From G963675935 sp963823895 (lineage in GTDB: Bacteria > Planctomycetota > Planctomycetia > Pirellulales > Thermoguttaceae): a stretch of DNA of 64,000 bases. Positions 46,930-55,966 of this stretch are shown here, in pieces. Location of the stretch: assembly GCA_963823895.1 (NCBI GenBank), contig CAWGNG010000015.1, positions 1 through 64,000 of the forward strand, in the 5' to 3' direction. The notes beneath the pieces are model-generated. The model made no database searches and had not been told where the DNA came from. It saw only the letters and a list, made by a program, of their open reading frames with translations. The position numbers and the translations under genes are program-made. Numbering within the stretch: position 1 is the stretch's first letter; every line of letters starts with the position of its first letter.

Positions 46930-47958
46930 TCAAACGGCCAACGTAAGCAGGACGATGCCCACGAAATACGCGAGGAACATTGCCGCAATCAGCTTGGAGG
47001 TTCCCGGGGGAGCGGTCCTGAACTCTTGCCAGACAAAAACGCCCCATACGGCAGCCACCATCGTACACGATTGGACCAAGGCGTAGGAGACGGCCGCTCC
47101 GGCTGCCTTCTCGGCTAGAATGCTTGTGGACATTCCCACGCACCAGATCAAGCCGCCGAGAATACCGATCGCATGTTGTTTCAGATCGCCTTTCGTGACG
47201 TAATCGCCGAAGGGAACCGGCTCGCCGGAGAAGGGTTTCATCATCAGCAAGGTATTGAGCGCGAAGTTCGACACGACCAAGCCCACAGCGAACATGACCA
47301 CTGCGGTGTAGGGGCTGAGCTTGCCGGCTTCAAGGGCGCCGGCAGCGAGAGTGGGAAAGGCCTTGTCGGGACCGGTCGCGGCCATGGACGCCGATACCAG
47401 CAGGAAGAAGAAGGCGCCGAAAATGCCCGCCGCTAAGGATACTACTATGCCCTTGATCGGAGTTTTCTGTCCTTGCGACGGCATTCGCTTGTAGGCCAAG
47501 GCACACAGCAGTACCGCGAACACGATCGCCGCCACGCCGCCGAAAACCAGGAGGGCTTCACCCTTTGGCTGGCGGATATAGTTCACCGTGGTGCCCAGTG
47601 CGGAGGCCAACCCCACGCCGATCGGAAACGCGACGGCAATGCCGGCAATGTCGACGCCGCTGACCAACAGTAGGTTATAGCAGTTGAAGATGACGCCGCC
47701 GAGGACTGCCATTCCCAGGGCAGCGGGGGTCGCCTGGCGAAGATCGTCGGCGAAACTTCGCCCGGCCGAGCCGTTGCTCCCCAGCGTTAGAGCCACGATC
47801 AGGGCGAACAACAGCACGCCCACCGCGTAGTCCCAGTAGAAGAGCTGGAACTTCCACTCCTTGTTGACCAGCTTGAGCGTGTTGGGCCATGAGCCCCAGG
47901 CCAACATGCCGAGAAAGCACAGGGCAACCGCAACCGCGTACGAATTAATCACTACCAT
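46930..47958 (-). CDS. Sugar permease of the GRP/RhaT-like (DMT) group
   Basis: A 342-residue protein with about ten transmembrane helices arranged as two repeats. The first loop has AWGSWPNTLKLVNKEWKF, a motif of the GRP sugar-permease group, and the second half has NFALNTLLMMKPFSGEP and IWCVGMSTSILAEKAAG. Such carriers move sugars with a cation gradient. It is encoded directly upstream of the isomerase-like gene, suggesting uptake of that enzyme's substrate. Confidence 0.75.
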   Translation of the reverse strand: MVVINSYAVAVALCFLGMLAWGSWPNTLKLVNKEWKFQLFYWDYAVGVLLFALIVALTLGSNGSAGRSFADDLRQATPAALGMAVLGGVIFNCYNLLLVSGVDIAGIAVAFPIGVGLASALGTTVNYIRQPKGEALLVFGGVAAIVFAVLLCALAYKRMPSQGQKTPIKGIVVSLAAGIFGAFFFLLVSASMAATGPDKAFPTLAAGALEAGKLSPYTAVVMFAVGLVVSNFALNTLLMMKPFSGEPVPFGDYVTKGDLKQHAIGILGGLIWCVGMSTSILAEKAAGAAVSYALVQSCTMVAAVWGVFVWQEFRTAPPGTSKLIAAMFLAYFVGIVLLTLAV

Positions 47959-48105
47959 CGCGCGTCCTCCCGTCGGCCGTGATCACCCCAAAGATCGCGC
48001 CTCCTATTCTGTGGATGCAAAATGTTGTTGTCAAGTAACTGACGGAGCTCGACCCTTTGCCGTCTTTCTTCGGATCGACCGATCGGCTACAATCCTAGTA
48101 GCTAT

Positions 48106-51100
48106 ATGACCGACGCGGAGGGAGCCGTTACCGCGGCCGACCGGTTGTTGGAACTGGCCGGGCGTCTGGAGCGACAAGAGGGCTTCGCCGAGGTCGTCGA
48201 GAGTTTGCGCGGGGGCCACGCGGCGACTTTGGACGGAGTCTGGGGGTTGTCGTGCGCGCTGGCGGCGGCGGCGTTTGCCGCTCATGTGCCCGCCGCGTTG
48301 GTGGTCATCTGCCCGACCGTCGAACAGGCCGATGAACTGGTCGACGACCTGGCCCTGTTCACGCGGATCGTCCCCGAGCGGTTTCCGGCCTCAGAATCGC
48401 TCAACGCGGCCGAACGCGACGAAGTCTTCGGCCAGCGGCTGCATCTGCTCAAACTGCTGAGCACTCCCGACGATTCGCCGAAGCTCGTGGTGGCGAGCAT
48501 CCAGAGCCTGCTGCAACCGTCGCCCAGCCGTGAGACGCTGGAAGGGCAGACGCGGCGGCTCCGCCGCGGCGGGACGATGGCGGTGGAGGAATTGACGCGC
48601 TGGCTAGTCGAGAACGGGCTGGTCGGCACGCCGGCGGTCGAACTGCCCGGCGAGTTTTCGCTCCGCGGCGGGATCGTCGATATCTTCGCCCCAGACTGGG
48701 ACTGGCCGGTGCGGGTCGAGTTCTTCGGCGACGAAATCGAGTCGATTCGGCGGTTCGAGATTTCCAGCCAGCGGAGCCTGGAGCCGCTAGAGGCGATCGA
48801 CGTGACGATCGTCGGCCAGAGCTCGCTCGACCGCGCCCATCTGAGCGACTATCTGCCGGCGGGAAGTTGGTTCCTGCTCTTGGAGCCGATGGAGTTGGAG
48901 CAGCAGGGGCGGCAGTATTTGGAGCGGATGGACGGGGGAGAGGGGAGAGAGGAGAGGGGAGAGGGGGGAGGGGGGAATGATGAATTACACGACCGGCCCC
49001 AGCCCATTCATCATTCATCATTCATCACTCATCATTCATCCTTCCACACCGTCTCAGATGTCCTCGAGCAGGCGTTTCGCTTTCCGTCGGTGGCGGCGTC
49101 GGCGGTGGCGGCGGCGTCGCTGGAAACGACCTGCCGGCTGAAGATCGAATCGGTCGAACGATTCAGCGGCGACATCAACCGCGTCCGCGACGAATTGGAC
49201 GAGGCCGGCATGGGCCAAGACGTGTTCGTCGTCTGCCAGACCGAAGCGGAAGCGCGGCGGCTGGCCGATCTGTTCGCCGCGACGCTGGCCGCGCAGGAGG
49301 GCCGACTGCGGTTCCCCGTCGGCACGTTGCACAGCGGCTTCCGGATGGTACACGATCGGATCGTGCTCCTCAGCAGCGGCGAATTGTTCCATCGCACCGA
49401 TCTGCGTCGCCCTTCGCATCGCCGGCTAACGCGAATCATCGACAGTTTCCTCGAACTGCGCGAGGGCGATCTCGTGGTTCACGTCGGCCACGGCATCGCC
49501 CGCTACCGTGGGCTGAAACTGCTGGAGAAGAACGGCCAGGTCGAGGAGCATCTCGAATTGGAGTTCGCCGGGCGGACGAAGCTCTACGTGCCCGCCACGC
49601 GGATCGGGCTGGTGCAGAAATACGTGGGCGGAACGAAGAGCCGGCCCACCCTGGCCAAACTCGGCGGCCGGCTTTGGGAACGGCAAAAAGACCGCGTCAG
49701 CGAGGCGGTCGTCGATCTGGCGGCCGACATGCTCGAATTGCAGGCGGCGCGCTCCTCGCGGCCGGGCATCGCCTATCCCACCGACACCGAATGGCAGAGC
49801 GAGTTCGACGCCTCATTTCCCTATCACGAAACGCCCGACCAGTTGACCACGATCGATGCGATCAAGCACGACATGTGCCTGTCGCGGCCGATGGATCGGC
49901 TGCTGTGCGGCGACGTGGGCTATGGCAAGACGGAACTGGCGATGCGGGCGGCGTTCAAGGTCGTCGATGCCGGCTACCAGGCGGCGGTGCTCGTGCCCAC
50001 GACGCTGCTGTGCGAGCAGCACCAGCGGACATTCGCCGCCCGCATGGCGGAGTTTCCTTTCGAGATTGCCGCATTGTCACGGTTCGCCTCGCGGCGGCAG
50101 CAGAACGAGATCATCCGCCGGCTGGCCGAGGGCTCGATCGACATCGTTATCGGCACGCACCGACTCGCCCAGCCGGACGTGAAATTCCACAACCTGGGGC
50201 TGGTGGTGATCGATGAGGAGCAGCGGTTCGGCGTCGAGGTGAAGGAGCGGCTCAAGGCGCTGCGGCAGACGGTCGACGTGCTGACGATGACCGCCACGCC
50301 CATCCCGCGAACGCTGCACATGGGCCTGCTGGGGTTGCGCGACATTTCGAACCTGGAAACGCCGCCGGAAGATCGCCTGGCCGTCGAGACCCGCGTCGCT
50401 CGCTTCGATCCCGAGTTGATCCGCCACGCCGTACTGCGCGAATTGAACCGCAACGGACAGATATTCTTCGTCCACAATCGCGTCGAGGACATCGAAATCG
50501 TCGCGCGGCGGCTGCGGCAGATCCTGCCCGAGGCGCGGCTGGCCGTCGCCCACGGGCAGATGCACGAGGACGATCTGGAAAAGGTGATGATCGGCTTCAT
50601 CGACCGCCGCTACGACCTGCTGCTGGCCACGACGATCATCGAAAGCGGCCTCGACATTCCCAACGCGAACACGATCTTCATCGACGAGGCCGACCGCTAC
50701 GGCTTGGCCGATCTGCACCAGCTTCGCGGCCGCGTGGGGCGATACAAGCACCGGGCGTATTGCTGCCTGCTGATCGATCCGAATAAGAATCTCACGCCCA
50801 GCGCCGCCAGGCGTCTGCACGCGATCGAGGAGTTCAGCGACATGGGCGCCGGTTTTGCCATCGCCATGCGCGACCTGGAGATTCGCGGGGCGGGCAATAT
50901 CCTCGGCTCGGAGCAGAGCGGGCACATCGCCACGATCGGTTACGAACTGTATTGCGACCTGTTGGAGCAGGCAGTGCGGCGGCTGAAGCAGTTGCCGCCG
51001 AAGACGTCGATCGAGGTCGATGTCGATCTGCCCGGCGAAGGCTATATTCCGCGGGCTTATGTGCCCGATATGCGGCTGAAGATCGACCTGTACCGGCGGC

Positions 51101-51432
51101 TGGCGCGGGTGTCGAACCGTTCGGAACTGGACGACCTTGCGGCGGAGTTGGTGGATCGATTTGGCCCCCCGCCGCCGTTGGTTCAGCATCTGCTGCTGAT
51201 GGCCGAGATTCGCATCGCCGCCCACCGCTGGCAAATTGCATCGATCCATATCGAGGATTGCTACGTAGTATTTCAGTATGCGTCGCCACGCGAGATTCAG
51301 CGATTGGCGACCCTGAGCGGGGGGCGGCTGCGGGTGGTCGATGGCCGAAGCGCCTATCTTCCGCTGGAGAAAGGAGTTGCGCAAGCGGAGACGATCCTGG
51401 CCGAGGTGAAATCGCTGTTGCAGCGGGAGTAA
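48106..51432 (+). CDS. mfd: Transcription-repair coupling factor Mfd
   Basis: A 1,108-residue protein. The N-terminal UvrB-like region ends near residue 330, followed by the RNA-polymerase-interacting domain (GDLVVHVGHGIARYRGL). The superfamily 2 helicase motifs are GDVGYGKTELAMRAAF (Walker A), VIDEEQRFGV (Walker B) and MTATPIPRTLHMG. The C-terminal part has IESGLDIPNANTIFID, DLHQLRGRVGRYKHRAY and the TRCF C-terminal domain. It removes stalled RNA polymerase and recruits UvrA. Unusually, about 40 residues (275-315) are an in-frame low-complexity insert encoded by purine and CATT repeats. The ATG at 48106 is the only plausible start. Confidence 0.96.
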   Translation: MTDAEGAVTAADRLLELAGRLERQEGFAEVVESLRGGHAATLDGVWGLSCALAAAAFAAHVPAALVVICPTVEQADELVDDLALFTRIVPERFPASESLNAAERDEVFGQRLHLLKLLSTPDDSPKLVVASIQSLLQPSPSRETLEGQTRRLRRGGTMAVEELTRWLVENGLVGTPAVELPGEFSLRGGIVDIFAPDWDWPVRVEFFGDEIESIRRFEISSQRSLEPLEAIDVTIVGQSSLDRAHLSDYLPAGSWFLLLEPMELEQQGRQYLERMDGGEGREERGEGGGGNDELHDRPQPIHHSSFITHHSSFHTVSDVLEQAFRFPSVAASAVAAASLETTCRLKIESVERFSGDINRVRDELDEAGMGQDVFVVCQTEAEARRLADLFAATLAAQEGRLRFPVGTLHSGFRMVHDRIVLLSSGELFHRTDLRRPSHRRLTRIIDSFLELREGDLVVHVGHGIARYRGLKLLEKNGQVEEHLELEFAGRTKLYVPATRIGLVQKYVGGTKSRPTLAKLGGRLWERQKDRVSEAVVDLAADMLELQAARSSRPGIAYPTDTEWQSEFDASFPYHETPDQLTTIDAIKHDMCLSRPMDRLLCGDVGYGKTELAMRAAFKVVDAGYQAAVLVPTTLLCEQHQRTFAARMAEFPFEIAALSRFASRRQQNEIIRRLAEGSIDIVIGTHRLAQPDVKFHNLGLVVIDEEQRFGVEVKERLKALRQTVDVLTMTATPIPRTLHMGLLGLRDISNLETPPEDRLAVETRVARFDPELIRHAVLRELNRNGQIFFVHNRVEDIEIVARRLRQILPEARLAVAHGQMHEDDLEKVMIGFIDRRYDLLLATTIIESGLDIPNANTIFIDEADRYGLADLHQLRGRVGRYKHRAYCCLLIDPNKNLTPSAARRLHAIEEFSDMGAGFAIAMRDLEIRGAGNILGSEQSGHIATIGYELYCDLLEQAVRRLKQLPPKTSIEVDVDLPGEGYIPRAYVPDMRLKIDLYRRLARVSNRSELDDLAAELVDRFGPPPPLVQHLLLMAEIRIAAHRWQIASIHIEDCYVVFQYASPREIQRLATLSGGRLRVVDGRSAYLPLEKGVAQAETILAEVKSLLQRE
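48935..49043. repeat. Low-complexity insertion inside mfd
   Basis: A GGGAGAGG purine tract (about 48935-48976) followed by short ATTCATC-type repeats (about 49006-49043). It is translated as a Gly/Glu/Arg-rich then His/Ser-rich loop with no match expected in other Mfd proteins. Confidence 0.7.
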
Positions 51433-51447
51433 GGTTGCGTCTATAAT
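51418..51447 (+). promoter_or_regulatory. Possible promoter of the parvulin gene
   Basis: TTGCAG (51418-51423), an 18-base spacer and a perfect TATAAT (51442-51447), about 25 bases before the next start. It overlaps the mfd stop codon. Confidence 0.45.
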
Positions 51448-51469
51448 CCCGCCCCCTGTATCGTCTTTG

Positions 51470-52804
51470 ATGCGTTCGATGTTTCGACCGCTACACGGGA
51501 AAACTCCAAGGATGGAAACCGTGCCACACGTACACCGCCATGTTTGCTCGCTAATCGGCGTTTTCTTGGCCACGCTGTTTGCCGTCTCATGGTGTGCGGC
51601 GCAGTATCCCGCGGACAATGGAAACGGGTTTGGGAATTACCCCATGCCTCCGGCGGCGCCCGGCAACATCTACCAGCCGTCGGTCGGCGGCCCGCCGCTG
51701 CAGCCGGCGGCCAGCCCTCGTCCAGCGACCTGGCCCGGCGCCGCTCCGCCCACCGCGCCATCACAACCGCTCGGGGGCAATCTGCCTCCCGCCAGTCAAC
51801 TGAATACGTGCGAAGGCACTCGCATCCTTGCTCACGTCGGCTCAGAAGTGATCTTGGAGGGGGACGTGTCGGGACCCGTCAACGATTTCCTTGAAGCCAA
51901 CAAGGATCGCATTCCGGCCGACCAGATCGAGATGATGCGCGAGGCCCTGATCAAGAAGAACTTGAAGAATCTGATCCAGAACAAGCTGATCTATCTCGAC
52001 GCGAAAGAGAAGATTCCGGCGGAGGGCTGGTCGCAGGTCGAGAAGCAGTTGGAGAAGTTGTTTGACGACGAAGAAATCGACAAAATGATGAAGCGGGCAG
52101 GCGTCACTTCGCGGCGCGAGCTCGAATACAAGTTGCAAAAGGTGGGCTCGTCGCTGGAACGCGAAAGGCGATCGTTTTGCGAGCGGCAACTTGCCGGCGA
52201 GTGGATTCACATGCAACTCAAACGCGACAACGAGGTCACCCCCGACCAGATGATCGCCTACTATCGGCAACATCTCGAGGAGTTTACCACGCCCGCGCGG
52301 GCAAAGTGGGAAGATCTGATGGTGCGATTGGACAAGTATCCCAACGGCGATGCTGCTTATGCAGCGCTGGCGCGAATGGGCAACCAGGTGCTGGCCGGCG
52401 CGAACTTCGCCGACGTGGCCAAAGCCGGGTCGGACGGCGCGACCGCGCCCAACGGCGGCGTGTGGGGTTGGACCGCCAAGGGCGCCCTGGTCAGCCAAGA
52501 AATTGACGCCGCCCTGTTTGATCCCCGCCTGCCCGTCGGCCAACTTAGTCCGATCATCAAGGAACCCGCCGGGTATCATATCATTCGCGTGACCAGCCGC
52601 GAGGCCAGAAAGGTCATGCCGTTCCTTGAGGCCCAGGGTGAAATCCGCCAGAAGCGCGACAAGATTGCGAAGCAGCGGTTCGAGAAACAAGTGCAAGAGT
52701 ACCTGGCGAAACTGGAGGCAAGGACGCCGATATCGACCATTTTTGACGGTCAAAAAGACTCGGAGCAGCAGCTCTCCGGCCGGCCGGAGCTGCGTCGTTA
52801 TTAG
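51470..52804 (+). CDS. Exported parvulin-type peptidyl-prolyl isomerase (SurA/PrsA-like)
   Basis: About 444 residues. A signal segment (HVCSLIGVFLATLFAVSWCA) is followed by a Pro-rich linker and a SurA-like N-terminal helical domain (ILAHVGSEVILEGDVSG, IKKNLKNLIQNKLIYLD). A parvulin domain closes it (ARAKWEDLMVRLDKYP, FADVAKAGSDGATAPNGGVW, GQLSPIIKEPAGYHIIRVTS). It would assist folding of exported or outer-membrane proteins. Start choice is open: ATG 51470, 51479 or 51512. It is the last gene before the tRNA-Ser boundary. Confidence 0.85.
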   Translation: MRSMFRPLHGKTPRMETVPHVHRHVCSLIGVFLATLFAVSWCAAQYPADNGNGFGNYPMPPAAPGNIYQPSVGGPPLQPAASPRPATWPGAAPPTAPSQPLGGNLPPASQLNTCEGTRILAHVGSEVILEGDVSGPVNDFLEANKDRIPADQIEMMREALIKKNLKNLIQNKLIYLDAKEKIPAEGWSQVEKQLEKLFDDEEIDKMMKRAGVTSRRELEYKLQKVGSSLERERRSFCERQLAGEWIHMQLKRDNEVTPDQMIAYYRQHLEEFTTPARAKWEDLMVRLDKYPNGDAAYAALARMGNQVLAGANFADVAKAGSDGATAPNGGVWGWTAKGALVSQEIDAALFDPRLPVGQLSPIIKEPAGYHIIRVTSREARKVMPFLEAQGEIRQKRDKIAKQRFEKQVQEYLAKLEARTPISTIFDGQKDSEQQLSGRPELRRY

Positions 52805-52893
52805 TCCGGAACTCTCGGAGTTTCGGAGTCGGCGGACGACCGCTTGACGAACGGCGCAATTTGTCGCAGACTTAATAGGTGTCTGTGTCGGCT

Positions 52894-52977
52894 GGAGGGT
52901 AAGCGAATGGTTAGCGGCCACACTGGAAATGTGGTGCCCCAGTAATGGGGTTGCGGGTTCGAGCCCCGTGCCCTCCG
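52894..52977 (+). tRNA. tRNA-Ser (anticodon GGA)
   Basis: Acceptor arm GGAGGGT (52894-52900) pairs with GCCCTCC (52970-52976), with discriminator G at 52977. The anticodon stem CCACA/TGTGG encloses CTGGAAA, placing anticodon GGA at 52925-52927. A long variable arm (GCCCC/GGGGT region) and a T arm GCGGG-TTCGAGC-CCCGT confirm class II Ser. No CCA is encoded. It probably served as the attachment site of the integrase just to the right. Confidence 0.97.
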
Positions 52978-53240
52978 CTTGCAACGTCATGATTCTCAAC
53001 GGCTTCCGTCGATGCGTCGGCGGGGGCTGTTTCTGTTTTCCCGCCATTGGTGGGGGCGTTGTTGCCAAAAGTGTTGCCAGCCCGCCGATTGTTGCCGGCT
53101 TCCCAGTCGCGCCCCCACAATTCATCCGCCACCGAATCGGCGTCCATCGTCACGTAATACTTCATGGTGGTGGCAATCTCGGCATGACGCATCAACCGTT
53201 GCAACACGGCCGGCATGACCCGCTTGGCCCAGCGTACTCA
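52911..53240 (-). pseudogene. Tyrosine-recombinase (integrase) C-terminal remnant
   Basis: About 110 codons remain, beginning VRWAKRVMPAVLQRLMRHAE and continuing IATTMKYYVTMDADSVADEL. This is the end of a phage-type integrase catalytic domain: the RH of box II and the nucleophilic Tyr in TMKYY are kept. The HxxR box, the first catalytic Arg and the whole N-terminal half are gone. The frame is preceded by a TGA at 53238-53240, just before the fdhA stop at 53242, so the break is within a few bases. The tail runs antisense through the tRNA 3' half (TRNPITGAPHFQ), as is usual where the attachment core lies in a tRNA gene. Confidence 0.85.
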
Positions 53241-53241
53241 T

Positions 53242-55949
53242 CTATTCCGCCGCGACAGCCGGGGTAACCCGGACTGCGGACACTTTGTACGAAGGCGTGC
53301 ATGCCAACGGGTCGAGGTAGTTGCCGACGAGTATGTTTGTGGGGACTTCGTCGAAATGGAAGGAAAGAAATACGACGCCCGGCGAGCAAAGGTTGCTGAG
53401 GTGGGCACGTACGGTGAGCACGCCACGGCGGCTGGCGACCTCGACCATCTGGTTTTCGTGGATGTTCAGTGGTTCGGCATCGTGAGGGTTGATTTCTAGC
53501 CGCTCCTCGTCCGCCAACTCGACCAGCCCCGGCGTGCGACGCGACATTGAGCCGCAGTTGTAGTGTTCCAGGCGTCGGCCGGTGGTGAGGATAAGCGGGT
53601 AGGTCGCGTTGGCTTCCTCGGCCGGCCTGTCGTATTCGGCGCATTGGAAGGTCGCCCGCCCCCGCGGAAAGCTCTGCTCGTAGAGCACTCGCGTGCCCTG
53701 CACCGTCCGGTCAATGCAAGGCCAAACCAGGGGTTGCTGATCTAGCCGTCGATAGTCGATTCCGGCCATAACGGGGACGAGGCTGGCGATCTCGTCCATA
53801 ATGTCCGGAGCGGTCCGTGCCGGCATCGCGTAGCCCATTCGGTCGGCCAGATCACAGATGATTTCGACGTCGGTCCGGCAACCCGACAGCGGTTCCACGA
53901 CCTTGCGGACGCGCTGCACCCTGCGGTCGGCGTTCGTGAAAGTCCCTTCCTTCTCGGCGAAGCTCGCGGCGGGGAGAATGACATCCGCTAGTTGTGTGGT
54001 CTTCGTGGGGAATATCTCGTGCGCGACAATGAAAGCCATCGCCCGGAGCGCTTTTACGACGCGTTGGCTGTCGGGATCTGTTTCCGCGGGGTTGTGACCG
54101 ACGATATAGACTGCACGCACGCGGCCTCGGCATTCGCGCCGCCAAGCTTCGGTGAACTTCAGGCCCTTGTTGGTTGGCAGCGTACAATTCCAGGCCTTCT
54201 CGAACTTGGCACGCGTCGCCTGATCGTCGAGGGACTGGTAGCCGGGCAGCACGTTCGGAAGTGCTCCCATGTCGCATGCGCCCTGGACGTTGCTCTGTCC
54301 CCGCAGGGGATTCACGCCGACGCCCCTGCGACCGACGTTGCCCGTCAGCAAAGCCAGATTCGCGCAACACATCACCCCGAGGGAGCCGTCGGTATGCTCG
54401 GTTACGCCCAACCCGTAGAGGATCATGGCCTTTTCCGCTTGCCCGTAGAGCCGTGCGGCGGCCTCGAGATCGTGAGTCCGAACTCCTGTGATCGCTTCCA
54501 CGCGCTCCGGCGGATATTGGCGCACCGTCTCGGCAAACTGCTCGAATTGTTCGGCTCGGGCGGCGATGAACTCCTCGTCGTGCAAATGGTCACGAAGGAT
54601 CACGTGCGCCATTCCGTTCAACAGCGCTACGTTGGTGCCGGGCGCACCGGCAACCAATAATCTGCAAGCCGCGCCAAAGCAATCTGCCGTGGATCGACGA
54701 CAATCATCTGCGTACGCCCCTGCACGGCGTGTTTGATCCTCATGCCGATGACCGGATGGGCCTCGGTCGGGTTGCAGCCGACCAGTAGGAGCACGTCGCT
54801 CTCCTGGATTTCGTCCAGAGAATTGGTGGCGGCCCCGCTGCCGAATACCGCGGCAAGACCCGTCACCGATGGGCTATGGCAAACGCGGGCGCAGTTGTCC
54901 ACGTTGTTTGTCCCCACAACCGCCCGCATGAACTTCTGAAAGATGTAGTTTTCCTCGTTGGTGCCCCGACTCGATGAGATACCCAGGATGGCGTCAGGGC
55001 CGTGCTGCTCTTTGATGGCCGTCAGTCGTTTGGCCACCAAGCCGAGCGCCTCGTCCCACGACGCCTCACGAAATCCGGGAAACCGCGTGCCTCCGGCCGG
55101 ATCCTTGATCAGCGGCGTCGTGAGCCGGTCGGGATGGTTGACGAAATCGAAGGCGAAGCGTCCTTTTACGCACAGGTCCGTGTTGTTGAAGGAACTGCCG
55201 CCAGCCGGTTCGACGCCAACTACCTGGCCATCCACCACATGGGCGTAGATTTGACATCCGGTTCCGCAGTACGGGCACAAGGTTGGGCCTCGGCGTTCGG
55301 TCTTTCCATGTTCGCAGCGCCAGCGCTCGCTGATCGCGCCCGTCGGACACACGGAGGCGCATGCACCGCAATGCTGGCAGTCCGTCGCCGTCAACGGTGC
55401 GTCAGAGAACGTAGCAATGGAACTGTTCAGTCCCCGACCGACTGGCTTGATCGCCCCTATTGCTTGATTGGCGTCGCAATACCGCCAACAGCGGTCGCAG
55501 CGAATGCAACGCACGAGGTCGCGCACCAGCAAGGGATCGTTTTGGACGAGAGCCCGCGGCTTCCCGGCCCCTGAAAACCGCAGGGGATTGGCGCGGTACT
55601 CAACGACCAGTTCGTCGAGGCGGGTGGGGATTGCGCGGCCGCTGCCGGGCGTGGTGCCGCCAATGGCGAGTTCCAGCAACGTCCGGCGCGCGGTTACGAC
55701 CCGCGGTGAATGCGTATGGATGACCTGTCCCGGTCTTAACGGGGTATGGCACGCAGGGGGCAATTCTCGTTGGCCGTCAATCTCCACCACACAAATTCGG
55801 CAAGCGCCGCGCACGCCTAGCGCAGCATCATGACACAAGGTGGGAATGGAAATCCCCACGCTCTCGGCAGCCTCCAGGATGGTGCGGCTTCCGCTGGCGT
55901 CTACCGGGCGATCGTCGATCAAGGCGGTGAGAACGTCGTTTTTCGGCAT
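53242..55949 (-). CDS. fdhA: Formate dehydrogenase alpha subunit FdhA, frameshifted
   Basis: About 902 residues when joined. An N-terminal 2Fe-2S domain (SIPTLCHDAALGVRGACRIC, ACHTP) is followed by ferredoxin-type clusters (CIRCDRCWRYCD, CQHCGACASVCPTGA). The molybdopterin/4Fe-4S region comes next (CPYCGTGCQIYAHV, KGRFAFDFV, SSRGTNEENYIFQKFMRAV) with the active-site CARVCHSPSV. The catalytic residue is Cys, so selenocysteine is not used. Then come the GCNPTEAHP and ATGRRLEHYN-type C-terminal segments. The frame breaks at 54637-54645, where one extra G restores RPGTNVALLNG. The domain set matches clostridial NAD-linked formate dehydrogenases. Start ATG is at 55949, 17 bases after the diaphorase gene. 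Confidence 0.9.
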
Positions 55950-55966
55950 ATTCAAAAAGCCCTGTG

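Noticed and set aside
51842..53125. A minus-strand open frame through the parvulin gene and tRNA
   Set aside because: It is antisense to two secure features; its middle (GLEPATPLLGHHISSV) is only the tRNA-Ser read backwards.
54600..54660. Programmed frameshift in fdhA
   Set aside because: There is no slippery heptamer or evident stimulatory structure, and six other breaks of the same kind in the window make a sequence error more likely.
54900..55949. Possible selenocysteine in FdhA
   Set aside because: The active-site position reads Cys in CARVCHSP, and no in-frame TGA occurs there.
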